This document shows, one piece after another, positions 49,263 to 60,994 of a DNA stretch of 64,000 nt (positions within the stretch are counted from its first letter, which is position 1; every line of letters begins with the position of its first letter). The position numbers and the translations under genes were made by a program. The notes under the pieces are model-generated. The model did no database searches. It saw only the letters and a list, made by a program, of their open reading frames with translations, and had not been told where the DNA came from. The DNA is from Guadua angustifolia. Lineage: Eukaryota > Streptophyta > Magnoliopsida > Poales > Poaceae. The DNA is taken from NCBI GenBank assembly GCA_036346375.1, contig CM070510.1, positions 63,770,376 to 63,834,375 of the forward strand, read 5' to 3'.

Positions 49263-50196
49263 TATCGGTGTACCTTGCACCGGGGTACCCTCTCCGCTTA
49301 GTAGGCCCAAAATTAGTAGGCCCATGGCGGCTGGCAAGGCGGTGGGCAATCATGCCCCACGGGCGTGCACTGCGCGGGCGTAGGTGGGCGATCATGCCCC
49401 TACCACGAGGCAGTAAGCCCACGTGGCGCTGGCGGCGGTGGGCGATCATGCCACGCCGCCGAGGCGGTGAGCCCACGTGGCGGCCTGGCGATTAGGTGGG
49501 CGATCGGGCCCCCCTCGTCAGGCCACGAAGGCAACCAAAGGAATAAGAAGAAGATTTCGCCTCGAAGTCTCCTTCCCCTGACACCCTGTGTCAAGGTCAT
49601 TGATTGCGAAGCATTCTGCTACCGACACGACGATGGCCCATCCCTCTGACACCTCTTACTAAACCCGTCGCAGGAGCGTCATATCCTGGGCGGACCGGGC
49701 GAAACCATACAACGGCATTAAATAGGGCTTGAAGGACAAGGTTACAATGACGGGTGTAATAAATGAGTCATGGGTCAATGTAAGACTGGAATGATGGGTG
49801 TAATTAATGAGTTCTAGATTAGTATAGCGTCACCTTCTCACCTGTCTGAGCCAACCCCGTCTATATAAGGGCACTCGGGTGCATGGAGAGGAGGGGGGCC
49901 AAAAAATCGGGACTCGGATCCAGAGAACTCACCCAAGCTCAAGACCAGAAGAACTTTTGTAATCGCCTTCACATTTCCTCAACAAAGATCTAGCAGGACG
50001 TATGGCTATTACCCATGTTGGGGCCGAACCTGGGTACATCACCGTGTTCATTGATCTGTTGATCCCCGGAGTTCCTCGTGCGAGAGTCATTAGGGTTTCC
50101 AACCACGAAGACGCTCTCTATCGAATCATACCTTCCATCCTGGGAACGGTCAACTCTGTTCGTTGACAGGAGTCTGTCCGGCGAAATACGCCGACA
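49263..50196 (+). mobile_element. Solo LTR, second family (plus)
   Basis: 934-bp LTR starting TATCGGTGTACC (TG mutated to TA) and ending ATACGCCGACA, with a TATATAAGGGC TATA box near 49861. It is flanked by a perfect 5-bp duplication ACAGT (49258-49262 and 50197-50201). It shares its whole layout with the LTR at 57872-58892. The first 250 bp contain repeated GGTGGGCGATCATGCC motifs. Confidence 0.88.
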
Positions 50197-50261
50197 ACAG
50201 TAAAAAGAACTAAAACACACAAGTTTTGCTCTCCGGCTTCAGATGGCACTGTTAGCACTAA

Positions 50262-50535
50262 GGGGCTGTTTGGTTGCCTGGTTTCACATGGTCAAACTCA
50301 CGGAAGTCAAGGAACCAGCGTTTAGTTACTCGTTGTATCGCATGAGTCTGCATTCACGTATGCAAGATGGTTGTTTGGTTGCCTGCACACGGTTCGGAGC
50401 TAAACCAACACGATGCATAAAGCACTCGCAGCTAGACTTGTGGAAAACGAGCTCTATGACCATTTTCCGAAGGCAGACTAGGGCGATGCAGGCTCCCACT
50501 GCTAAGATCGTACGAGATAACAACCAAACAGCCCC
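50262..50535. mobile_element. Tourist-like (PIF/Harbinger) MITE
   Basis: 274-bp element with well-matched inverted termini GGGGCTGTTTGGTTG and CAACCAAACAGCCCC, flanked by TAA on both sides (50259-50261 and 50536-50538). Non-coding. Confidence 0.85.
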
Positions 50536-51669
50536 TAAATCTCACGAAATCGGTGCGGACGTGCCGTGTATGAGCATACACAGGGAGAGAGGGCTGGCGA
50601 TAGCTTAATCAATTATTTTAATTAACTAATCACTTGATTAATCACTTAATTAATGACATTTACATAATTAAAATGGCTCGATTAATGCTACCGAGTTGCA
50701 CAACTTGGTATGTTGCTTGTTCCGAGCTTTTGCAATTGCGTTGAAGGACGCTAAATTTGCAAAAAAAATTATTTGATAGGTCCTAGAAAAGTTTTGGCTT
50801 CATAAGCGAAAGGCTAAGGCTAAGGCTTTATTTGTGGGGATTTTAAGTTAGCTTTAGTTTTTAAAAAACTAATAAGCACATATAAACAGCTTAACTTTTA
50901 AGCGATTTTTGGTATAAGTTAGAAGTTATATATAACTGGCAAAAGTTAAAAATTGAAAGCTGGACTGAATCTATTTTTACAGTTTATTGCTGAGAAAAAT
51001 TAGTTATTTATTAAACGATCTCTTGTAAAAAATCTATAGCCACTTTTTTAAAAAAACTAAAAGAACAACTTTTTTAGAAAGCTACGTCTCTCCAAACCTG
51101 AGACACTGAGATGTAGGCAACAGCGTGACCGTTGTCGTTCGCCGAACCAACTGGTGCTGCCGCCGGTGTTATCACCAGTAGCAGTGGCACCAACTCACCA
51201 GTCGCCACGTCTTCTACCTCCCATCCCAGCGGCCCAAGTATTTCTGTGGGCTGGACTGGATCAGCAAGAGAAATTTCTATGGGGCTAAGTATACCTGACT
51301 TGGGCATACTAAGGTGGGTCGGCCAAGGCTAAACTAAACACGCAAAACTCACGTGAGGGGGTGCAACAGGATCGGATTAGATACAAGGGACAAGGGTGGG
51401 AGGGGGAGAACGGAAATTTCAAATTTTGTTTTTAGATTACATCTCGAGCAGTTGAAATTTAAAATTTTAATAAAATTTGAAATTTGGTAAATTTAAAACC
51501 AGAAAAACCGAAATTTCAGCTAAAATCATTGAAATTTTGGTGATTTTCAATCGGCTGTGAAATGGTCTTCTGATACTAAAAAAATATGAAAAAATTATGC
51601 AAGAATTTATCTAAACTTTTTATATGTTTAAATGCAAAATACTAAGTATTTGCATATCAAATATGGTTT

Positions 51670-51910
51670 AGACCGAGATAAATCATGTAAGGTTGAAATC
51701 CAAACTAGAGTTTAGGCCGAAATACAATTTAAGCTCAAATACATCATTTAAGGCCAAAATTCAAGTTAAGTTTTAGGCTGAAATTCAATATAAGGCTAAA
51801 ATTCAAGTTAGGATTTTGGCCAAAATTCAATTTAAAGCCAAAATCTAAGTTAAGGTTTTGACCAAATTATATCATTTAAAGCCGAAATCTAATTTAAGGT
51901 TTAGGATTAG
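51670..51910 (+). repeat. Degenerate AT-rich short tandem repeat
   Basis: About seven to eight imperfect units of roughly 30 bp built on AAGGCCAAAATTCAAGTTAAG-like sequence. It lies inside an AT-rich segment (about 51410-52135) whose GAAATTT-rich ends recall the hAT-like repeat at 31247, though I could not set boundaries. Confidence 0.55.
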
Positions 51911-54779
51911 GGTTACATAATTTGTGTGTGTGTGTATATTGCAAACTTTTCACATGTATTCCTCATAAAAAGTATTACAATTATAAAAAAAATTTGTGCA
52001 AAATCCAATCAAAAACCATGCAAACCAGTCCAAAATGCTAAGAAATTTACCAAAATCACTATAAAAAACCCTATTTTTCAAAAAAATTTCATTCTACCGG
52101 AATTGTGAATCTCGTCATTGGCCGAAATCCGAGATTTTCTGACACCGTGTATTATGGTCACTACTAACACCGCGTACTATCCCCTAACTAAGTTTTATAC
52201 TCTCTGTGGTCACTGAAGAATATCGTTTTGGATAATTACGCATTCTTAAAAATGTAACTTTGAATATTAATTTTTATTGTAATATATTTGTAGAACCTAA
52301 TAAAATTATGTCAATACGAAAGTTCTTTTCAAAACAAATCCATACATATTATCTCCATGTGTCTAATCTAAATGCTGAAAAAGACAATGATAGAAAAGTT
52401 TAGAAATTTTGATTACATTTACTTCGAACCGACGTTCTTCTACTAGCAGAGGGAGCAGTCAGATAATAAGGATCGAACGAGTAAAAAGTATCAGCCGAAA
52501 AAGAGAAATAAAAAGAAAAAAGAAGAACTATTGTCCACCGAATTGGCCGAACTGGCAGGCGTGGGAAGACCGGCGTGGCAATAACCTTCGTCAACCAGAA
52601 CCAGACGGAGACGATGAGGAGGTTATCGCTCGACAGTGTTAACTAGTCATTGCTTCGAGTTGTGGAACGAGTAGGGATCTATGTATGGGTGAAGGTGTAC
52701 CATAGTAGTAGTAGTAAATGGTTTGTACTTTGTACAAGCATAGCTTCTGACCATGTTTGTAATCCGCAGCATACATTACCTTTCTTCTGATGCTGTTTGG
52801 GTTGAAAAGTTAACATGCATAATATTAATTTAATTCTATAGATACGTAATAAAAATATGAAAATTAATATCGTGTCTACAAGATGATGACTAGCCGCCAG
52901 CAGATTTACAGAACATACTAGTAAAGAAAACATGCCTACACATGCTAGATAGCTCAATTGATATATAGATATATACAATACTATCATAGTAGTTTGCATT
53001 TCCATTAAATTTAATCACAATAGAAAGATTCACTTGGACCAAAAACTACCCAGTCCAAGATACTTACAGTGGGCTTGATGAAGAATGCGAAGCTGCAAAG
53101 GAGCGACATGATGCGACGATCGAAGACGAAGATGAGCAGTAGCGTGGAACGGCGCATTGCTTGTCTCCATTGCAGAGTTTCAAGTGGCTAACGTCGGATC
53201 GGAGACACTGCTCTCCCTCACGCTCGTTGCACAGTGGCTCCAAAGGCAACAAGTATGAAGGAAGCAGAGATCGTCGAAGAGAACAAGATTGATTTTTTTT
53301 TGTTGCGTCTTACTTCTCGTACAGGGATGTCTCCCTTTAAGAAAGCGTGTAAGACCAAAACCGCCTTGTGAAAACGCAAATCAAACTACTACGATTCCAA
53401 GAATCGCCCTAAAATTTTGCATTGTGGGCGAATAGACTAACCCTTAACTTAACACCCATTGACTTCTTTGTTGAATTAATTCCAATAGTTTGCGGATGTG
53501 TGGATGATGTGCGCTATATTTCCGAGCCTGGTTTATGTAAGTATTGCCTGTCTGCTTGTACAATAGGGCAGAGTTCTGCTGAAATGTTGAGGACTAGAGG
53601 TGATTTCACCGCAAGTTTAGCAAGTTGAGACTGGCATAGTCCTTTAATCCTTTTTCCTCTTCCTACTACATTTCTTGTTCATGATTTGTCTTAGAATTTC
53701 TTGTTCCTTTATCCAGAAAGAACGAAAAAGAGAAGCTTGTGCGACACCTGAGCATGTTCATGAAGAAAAAGGAAGGGCTACTTCGAATGTTCCCTGACTA
53801 GAGTTTATACTTGCGAGTTGAGGCACAGCAATGTCATGTGATCAGGTGGTTGAAAACTCGTAAGAACGATGAGTTTCTGTACTGAAGACAGCACGGTAGA
53901 CACCTGAAAAGTAGCTATCGAGTACAAAATGCCCATTGGGGGCCCCTACGAAAGAACTACAGGAATTCAACCATCTCTACAGGCTTTTTCTACAATTGAG
54001 GATGTGGCGCGTTGCATGGTTTCTTCTGTAGCCCCCTAAGTTAAAGGCCATGATGTTGCCCTACATAATGTTTGTGCTTCCTTTGACGTGAAAACCAAGC
54101 CTCGGAAGCGTACATAAGCTAAGCAATCAAAAAATGCATTCTTTTTCAAGTTTAAAGTTTTTAACATAATTTAAATTTGCCATCGTAACGAACGAGTGCT
54201 TAAGCAATGCTAAAGTTCCTGCTAATACAGAGCTTGGTAGTACCGGTGAACTGTCCAAATGGCAAATGTGAGCAGGTGCAGAGCTGCAGTGTAGGTTGGG
54301 TACTGCTACGGTGCTACCATTCTATGTCACCGTATCAAATGAAAGGGTTCTGCATCTATGGAACCACTGCTGCCATACTTCGAGTCATTTATGGCAACTC
54401 GATGTCTCCATGAATCACTGCGGGAAAGCGGGCGAATGATTGGACATCTGAAAAGCGCTTAGCTTTCGTTTTAAAAGCGCTCGACAGCAGTCCCAGCAAA
54501 TACATGCATATATAGGCAACATATTTAGTGAATACTATTTTTACCATAAAAATAACACATAATTTACCATAAAAATAACACATAAAAGTTTTTAATTTTT
54601 TTAAAAAATTACCATATATGAGGAGGTGAGTTTCTACAATCCCGCAAAATTTGAAGATGAAACTCAATCGCATTTGAAAGATATGAAAAAGACAAATTCA
54701 GCATTTCAGTGCTACGCACCGTGTTAGTATTTCCAACGAACTTATCACTTGACCATACATTCACTACTACAGAACAGGT

Positions 54780-55170
54780 CATCATAGATGGTTCGTAAAC
54801 CACATCACAGACGATTTTGTGAACCGTCTGTAAGCAAGTGTCAGTGATGACAAAGAGTCATTGCAAACGGTTTTTCAACCGACTGTGAAAAAGCTCATCA
54901 CAGATGGGCTTATCCTAGACGATTGTAACTAAGAACCGTCTGTGACGATGGACTTATTCTATACGGTTTCAAATTGGAACCGTCTGTGAAGAGGCCCAGA
55001 TCACAGATGGTTCCAATTTGAAACCGTCTGTGATTTGTGCTTATTCACATACGGTTCTTCGTTAGAATCGTCTGTGAAGAGACCCAGATCACAAATGATT
55101 TCAATTTGAAACCGTCTGTGATTTGTGCCTATTCACAGACGGTTCTTCGTTAGAACCGTCTGTCATGTTG
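54780..55170. repeat. CACTA subterminal repeat array, left
   Basis: Closely spaced copies of the ACAGACGGTT/AACCGTCTGT motif in both orientations, several paired as inverted repeats such as GGTTCTTCGTTAGAACCGTC. In this superfamily such arrays are the transposase-binding region. Confidence 0.85.
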
Positions 55171-55707
55171 ATTTTTCTATTTTTTTTACTAAATTTTAAT
55201 TTATTGGTTGGCCTCCGGATTTGCTAGCCATGCCTTCTAAAACAAATAACAATACACAGCATGACCAGCATATTATTATGATATAAATTTAAAAAATATA
55301 CTCCAATCACATGTTACACAACATACAACGCATCCATTTCATAAATCAACTCAGATTGCATATTACAACATATGTACAGCGCATCCATTTCAAAAATCAA
55401 CTGACATATGTACTAACTAATTAGATTCAGAAGTAGAAATGACAAATTCACATCACAAGATTCACAAATTAATCTGAATGTACGGTAAGTAACAAATTCA
55501 CAACTCATGATTGAGCCCTGAGTAGCATCTGTCTTTTGGATTTAAGACCTCACGCAACAAAAAGGCACAGAGTTGTCCTCGAATAGTTAGAAGGTCAGCC
55601 TATTCCAATGTAGATTCAGCGTATTGCCAAGCCTGTCAACGAGAAAAGTAAAGTCTCACGTATATATAAATTAATAAGTGGAGACATTTGTTACAAGATT
55701 GACAGAC

Positions 55708-56337
55708 CTGGATGACATTGGTCTGCTGGGAACCAAGGAGGAGTACCATATTGTGGCAAATATAGAATCCACATAGGTCAGTACCCATTGGCTGGTGGTG
55801 GCACTGCCAAAACATAATAGTTTAATTAGTTCGAAAGGTATTATAATGGAGCGTGAAGGATTATTGCATACTATCGGATAACGGAAACTTAAAAGTGTGC
55901 TTTAGAGTGGCTGAGCTCTTCTTGTGTAGCCCTCTCCTCGATTTGTAGACAACGAATGATGTGTCGAGAAAATTTTTGATAGGATTCAAATCGTGGGTGC
56001 CGCCGTTTCTGGAATCAAGATAAATTATCCGGTTCTGTCTCGATATAATTACGAGTAGAATCCAGTGATAACTACACATGTATGTCATCATGGTCACTTA
56101 ACCTAACTTCGAGATGAGATATATAGTAGAAATCAACGAGTATAGCATCTGGATGAAGCACTTACCCCGGGTTGTAGGGTAAAAGTATGAATTTTTTATC
56201 CGAATGAGCCAGTAGTACTTTTTTCACGTACTCGTGGATGAATTCTTTATTTTTTCCATGGTTTTCTTGGACATTATGTGTGGGTCGGCGAAACCCACCG
56301 GTTGTTTTCTTGTTATTGCTTCCTAGATCATGTATCT
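55708..56337 (-). pseudogene. CACTA-encoded Ulp1-like (C48) cysteine peptidase domain
   Basis: Read on the minus strand in three exon-like blocks. The block ending at 56166 closes with KKFILLPYNPG. It splices cleanly (GT at 56165, AG at 56072) to 56071-55871, which begins YHWILLVIISRQNRIIYLDS. The block 55803-55708 contains QPMGTDLCGFYICHNM. These are the His, Asp and Gln/Cys motifs of Ulp1/SENP peptidases, so the catalytic residues are conserved. The join between the last two blocks does not keep frame as read, and an upstream join also appears shifted by one base, so the gene is probably broken or carries consensus indels. Grass CACTA and Mutator-like elements are known to carry Ulp1-like genes. 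The role in transposition is unknown. Confidence 0.75.
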
Positions 56338-56358
56338 ACATATACAAAATCAAGGATG

Positions 56359-56376
56359 ATATATATATATATATAT
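56359..56376 (+). repeat. (AT)n microsatellite
   Basis: About nine AT units inside the CACTA element, probably intronic to the minus-strand Ulp1-like gene. Confidence 0.8.
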
Positions 56377-56425
56377 GACATTTATCGGTGCGTCAGAAAT
56401 GTAGATGGTGATTGCATACACTTAC

Positions 56426-57115
56426 ATTGTCCAGCATCTTAGGAGCGAGGCATCGAGCGCTTTGAGGTTGTACAGATCGAATAAATCGATGAATCCGATC
56501 ACAAAGACGCCATCTAAAGACCGGTGTAAAAAATACTTCTCCTTGAAGCTCACGGAGATACTCGTTGCCCGTTGTGCCACCGGCTTGTTGGCTTTTTATA
56601 TGTACCATTCTTACAATCTAATGTAGGCTAGTTAAAGCGTCCCCTTGCGATCATCCGGTACGATCAGTTGCCCCAGCTCGAATTGCCGCACCAATGGGAC
56701 AAACGAAAAATCATGGGCTGACGTGATACATTTCGATTTGCCCTTGTCTCCGCGTCCCCTACTACCAAGTTTCGTCTTCACAGGAGACGATTGGGTCTTT
56801 ACTGCAGTAACGGTCTGTACAGGATGGGACACGGTAGCTGATTTGGTGGGCTCGTTCGGTGCATGGCATGGCTCCGGTAGTGATGGCAGCTCCGGCGCAT
56901 GATGTAGTGCCTTTGAGACTGCTTGTAGCTTCGGTGCTCTGGCGGGCGTCGAAGGAGATGTCCTTTTTAGGCCACTGGATGAATGTACCGATGGCATCCC
57001 CTAGTGTGACGATCTCGTCGTTTGGGGGAATATCCATCGTGATGGCCTTGAAAATTTCATGTACACCATCGACTTGGACCTTCGCGTAGCCCAGGTCTAC
57101 AGTATGATCGTGCAC
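56426..57115 (-). pseudogene. CACTA protein, region upstream of the Ulp1 domain
   Basis: Minus-strand fragments, in order: LGYAKVQVDGVHEIF and IPPNDEIVTLGDAIGTFIQW (about 57090-56950), matching the conserved block that precedes Ulp1 in grass CACTA proteins; a Ser/Pro/Lys-rich linker ending near FSFVPLVRQFELGQL (about 56690); then a block (about 56590-56426) containing IDLFDLYNLKALDASLLRCW and a GT donor at its end. These lie in the canonical order relative to the Ulp1 blocks downstream. Frame changes between fragments suggest a decayed gene or indel errors. Confidence 0.6.
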
Positions 57116-57299
57116 TAATGCCCTTACACCGAATGCAAACGCTTATCTCCAAATAGCCTGCAGAGGAATAGAGCCGTTGGCAAGCCTCACTTGCAGATTA
57201 CATGGCATGGCCACCTACATAAGGGTATATAAGTAATTAGTTAACACGTCTAACATTAAAAGTGTAGGTAAGGAGCATTGCAGACATATTACTAGGGTG

Positions 57300-57656
57300 G
57301 CATCAGGAGGAAATCTGGCTTCATCCACGGCCTTGGAAAACAAGGAGCACCCAGGTTGCACCAGAGGTCTAGGTGTTTTCGTTCCTTGGAAATTTGGATT
57401 CCCATAGGACTCGGCCACGTATCGGAGTAGGAAGAGAAGTAAAGCCGAGTGTGAGAAACAGCTAGTAGCCCTCATTGAGGAAAGGCTTAGAGCGCAGTTC
57501 GATAATCAACTACGAAACCTCGAGGAAAGGATGGTGCAAAGGGTGGCTGAGGATAGGCAAGCACGGAACGTGCTAGCCCAAGAAGCACATGCGCAGTTCA
57601 GCCCAACCAACCGTGGCTTCAAGGCCGTGGATGTTTCGCAGACGGATTGTAGATAA
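57300..57656 (+). pseudogene. CACTA protein coiled-coil module, inverted relative to the Ulp1 part
   Basis: Plus-strand frame containing EHPGCTRGLGVFVPWKFGFP, an in-frame TAG at 57405, then DSATYRSRKRSK followed by a Glu/Arg/Gln-rich coiled coil to a stop at 57654-57656. In grass CACTA proteins this module normally lies N-terminal to, and on the same strand as, the Ulp1 part. Here it is on the opposite strand and runs straight into internal subterminal repeats, so the element has been internally rearranged. Confidence 0.6.
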
Positions 57657-57871
57657 AATCATCTCTGATGTCATCACATAACAAACGGTTTGTAAATAAA
57701 ACTGTCTGCTATGTAATGTAATCGCAGATGGTTTTATCCACAAACTGTCTGTGATGTGAAATACATCACAGATGGTTTGTGGATAAAACTGTCTGCGATG
57801 ACGTCATCACAGACAGTTTTATCTACAAATCGTCCGTGATGTTCCTTCGTCTTCCCAATGCAGACGCGCGC

Positions 57872-58892
57872 TATCGACGTATTCCGCCTGACAGGACCCC
57901 GTCAAAAAACAGGGTTGACTACTCCCAGGATGGAAGGTATGGTTCGGTAGAGGGCGTCTTCGTGGCCGAAAACCCTAATGGCTCTCTACGATGGATCCTG
58001 GGGATTAGCAGATCAATAGACACGACGATGTACCCAGGTTCAGGCCCCCAGCGTGGGTAATAGCCCTACGCTCGCTAGATCTTTGTTGAGGAAGTATGGA
58101 GGCGATTACAGTGGTTCTCCTAGTCTGGTGCTTCGACCTTTATGTCTCCTATGTATCGCTTCTGTCTTTCTTTCGGTCCCTCTCCTTCATGCACCGAGGC
58201 GCCCTTATATAGACAGGCCGGCCTAGGCAGGTGAGAGGATGACGCTATGTTGATCTACGACCCATTAATTATACCCATCATTCGAGCCTTATCTTACTGA
58301 CCCATGACTCATTTATTACGCCCGTCGCTATAGTCTTGTCCTTCAAGCCCCATTTAATGCCGCTACGTGGCTTCGTCCGGTTCACCCGGGATATGATACT
58401 CCTGCGACGGGTTTGGTGAGAGGCGTCAGAGGGATGGGCCGTCGTCGTGTCGATAGCAGAATTCTTCACAATTAATGGCCCTGACTCAGCATGTCAGGAG
58501 AAGGATGCTTCGAGGTGAAGCCTTCTCTTTATTCCTTTGGTTGCCTTCATGGCCTGACAAGGGGGGCCCAAACGCCCGTCCACTTGCCAAGCCGCCTTCT
58601 AAGTCGACACCCGGCTGGCAGGGCGTGATCGCCCACCTGCCCGCCAGGGCACCACGCGGGCGCTCACCCGGTGAGCAGGGCGTGATCGCCCACCTGCCCG
58701 TCAGGACACCACGCGGGCCGTTCGCCGGAGAGCGGTATGTCGCCCTTTGCTCGCCGAGGCCACGCGAGCTCCTTACTGGCAGGCGAGGCATGATCGCCCA
58801 CCTGCCCGTTAAGCCGCCATGTTGGGCCAGGCCGTTTCTTGGACTCACCATTCTGCGGCGGAGAGGGTACCCCAGTGTAAAGCACACCGACA
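57872..58892 (-). mobile_element. Solo LTR, second family (minus), nested in the CACTA element
   Basis: 1021-bp LTR. On the minus strand it starts TGTCGGTGTGC, has TATATAAGGGC near 58205 and ends GTCGATA. It is flanked by a perfect 5-bp duplication CGCGC (57867-57871 and 58893-58897). It is homologous over its length to the LTR at 49263-50196. It inserted after the CACTA element was in place. Confidence 0.88.
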
Positions 58893-59000
58893 CGCGCAGT
58901 CTTTCAAGTTCATCGTTTCGTTTTCCCAATGCAGTCGCGTGCAGTCTTTCCAGTTCATCGTTTCACCTTTTCAATGCAGACAGTGTTTCGATTCCCCAAT
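58893..59000 (+). repeat. Short tandem repeats in the CACTA element
   Basis: Two to three units of about 45 bp built on GCAGTCTTTCNAGTTCATCG followed by TTT(C)CCAATGCAG. The sequence on the left of the nested LTR (TTCCCAATGCAGACGCGC) belongs to the same array. Confidence 0.7.
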
Positions 59001-59114
59001 ACAGGTCGTTAATTCCAGGCGGCGTTTCATTTCCCTAATGCAATTCTGTGCCTATTAGAACAGAGAGACTTATCGACCGCCTCTATACTCGATTATCAAG
59101 AGAAAATATCCCCT

Positions 59115-59438
59115 TTGACAATGCCTACAAACCCTCCGCCGCCGTCACCTTCGATTGCATCTCCGACTAGACCCGCCGGCATGACCCTACGCCAATGGCT
59201 GCGGCGTTACGCCGGCGCCATCTCCATGGATCCACCGGCTGCCCACTACTTGGCGCCTTCGCCTCCAGCCTCGCCGGCAGAAGCGTCCGGCGCCGGCCTT
59301 CTCCTCCTCGACGAAAGCTACGACTCGTCGGAGATATCACGACGGCTGGGAGTTGGAGGATTACTTAGACCGAGCCGGCTCGAGCGAGGATCCGGACGGC
59401 CCAGCGAGGACTCCGCCGACTTTGATGACGACGAGTAG
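59115..59438 (+). CDS. Pro/Ala/Ser-rich open frame in the CACTA element
   Basis: 107-codon plus-strand frame beginning MTMPTNPPPPSPSIASP, containing MTLRQWLRRYAGAISMDPPA and ending in an acidic tail DSADFDDDE. Its composition is GC-rich and protein-like compared with its AT-rich surroundings, and it ends just before the right subterminal array. It may be an element-encoded exon or captured sequence. I cannot assign a function. Confidence 0.35.
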   Translation: MTMPTNPPPPSPSIASPTRPAGMTLRQWLRRYAGAISMDPPAAHYLAPSPPASPAEASGAGLLLLDESYDSSEISRRLGVGGLLRPSRLERGSGRPSEDSADFDDDE

Positions 59439-59619
59439 TCTTTTTTAGTTAAAGTATTTTTGTACGTAGTTTTTTGTAATACTTCTTGATATATATAATG
59501 CAATCTAGTTCTGAAAATCATCAAAAAAATTTGTAATGATCTTCTTATATATATATAATGCAATCTAGTTCTCAATCCAGTAGTCTTTTTTTGTAAGACG
59601 CGCGTTTACTGTTTTCAAT

Positions 59620-59940
59620 TGATGATCACAGACGGTCCGTGGATAAACACATCTGTGATGAGGGCAATATTACAGACTGTTTTATCTGCAAACCGTCTGT
59701 GAAGTTATACCTATCATCACAGTCGGTTTGTCGATAAACCCGTTTGTGATATTTCTCTCATCATAGCCGGTTTTATTCATACTTCTCCCTTTCATCACAG
59801 ATGGTTCGTTGATGAAACCATCTGTGAGAATCAAACATCGCAGATGGTTTCATCCACAAACCATCTGCAATGTGCCTGAAACAAATCACAGACAGTTTGT
59901 TCCTAAAACTGCATGTGATGATGTGTCTAATATAACCTCT
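59620..59940. repeat. CACTA subterminal repeat array, right
   Basis: Direct and inverted copies of ACAGACGGT/ACAGATGGTT-type motifs leading to the right terminus, more diverged from each other than the left array. Confidence 0.85.
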
Positions 59941-59955
59941 TTTATAGTAGTGATT

Positions 59956-60994
59956 GCAAATTTACTCTTCTTCCACAGGGGACATGGGTACGCCCCTGTA
60001 CAGATCGTCTGCAACCTCCTTTTGAGGCTCCGTTTAGAACACTAAGGGTGTGTTTGGTAGAGCTCCAGTGGAGCTGGGTATTTTTAGCTCCACTAGATCT
60101 ATGAAACTGGAGCTGTAAGTATAGTAAAAGCATTTAGATAGATCATCTTGTTTATATTTTAGACCAAAAATATAAACTTAATTCACTTTATTTTAGCCTA
60201 TAAGTTTCAAATCTCAGGTGAAACTGGGATCTGAACTCTACTAAACAGGCTCTAATTTTCCAGTGAATTTCTCGCGCTCCAAACAGGTCTAAAATGCGGT
60301 GTGTACAGGAAGCTGGTGATGTTAGCATCATATAATTACGATCATCGATCGGATCACGTAATCGCGATCCGACGTATTCTGTCTCGTTCTTCGACTGATT
60401 GAGCGACTCGGATCGGATCAGCGTGGCCGCATGATGCGTGCTAGCTCTCGCCGTCATCGTTCATGAGGAGCTCTTGTTTTCTCGCCTTATTCACACTCTC
60501 GATCAGTTGATTGGCCTATGCTGCACTCGTTAGCGAATCCAGTACGTATTATCCAATAGATTGGGGACGCTTTTTGTTTCTGTTGTTTGTCTCACATCAC
60601 CATCGTCATTCATGGAAATGAAAGAAAAGCTGGAAAAAGGCAAGAACATAAATAAGTATAAGCTTTGAGGCAGTTGCCCAGGCTTTGCGACTTACATACC
60701 GGCCCATCCCTCGCTGTATCGTAACTGTAATAAGACAAACGCTACGAAACGTGTAGTAAGAAACAGTGGGGATGAGCCAAGAAAGGCTTTTATAACACCG
60801 CAAAAGCGGTTACAGGGTGAAGCGACCCTAGCAGCGAAGAACATGAAGATTTTCAGCCAAATGTGGCCATCACCTTTCAACGATAACTAATCTACTCCTG
60901 TACGAAAAACACGCAGATTTTTTTAAAAACACGGCCAGAGCATTTATATTTTTTAAAAGAAGAATAACGGCTAAACTGCAAACACATACCCTTA
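59956..60994. other. Intergenic, with one Tourist-like MITE
   Basis: Between the CACTA element and the next MITE there is only the short Tourist-like element at 60046-60252. No gene frame is supported. Confidence 0.45.
60046..60252. mobile_element. Tourist-like (PIF/Harbinger) MITE
   Basis: 207-bp element with termini GGGTGTGTTTGGTAGAGCTC and, inverted, GAGCCTGTTTAGTAGAGTTC, flanked by TAA (60043-60045 and 60253-60255). It lies about 90 bp from the right end of the CACTA element. Confidence 0.75.

Larger units (their letters stand above)
50202..54761. other. Intergenic with MITE and small repeats
   Basis: Besides the Tourist-like MITE and the 51.7-kb array listed separately, there is AT-rich sequence around 50800-51080 that may be a decayed MITE. 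The part from 53050 to 54420 has short frames of mixed composition, possibly gene remnants, but I recognise no family. Confidence 0.45.
54762..59952. mobile_element. CACTA (En/Spm) transposon, 5.2 kb, rearranged
   Basis: Termini CACTACTACAGAACAGG and, inverted, CACTACTATAAAAGAGG, flanked by a 3-bp duplication ATT (54759-54761 and 59953-59955), both diagnostic of CACTA elements. The subterminal regions (54780-55170 and 59620-59940) consist of many direct and inverted copies of (A)CAGACGGTT/AACCGTCTGTGA. A third block of such repeats lies internally at 57640-57840. The element carries pieces of the grass CACTA Ulp1-type gene but no recognisable transposase, so it is probably non-autonomous. A solo LTR is nested at 57872-58892. 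Confidence 0.92.

Noticed and set aside
53050..54420. Possible gene remnants with short Lys/Glu-rich frames
   Set aside because: No frame exceeds about 70 codons, no family motif is visible and no splice model links them.
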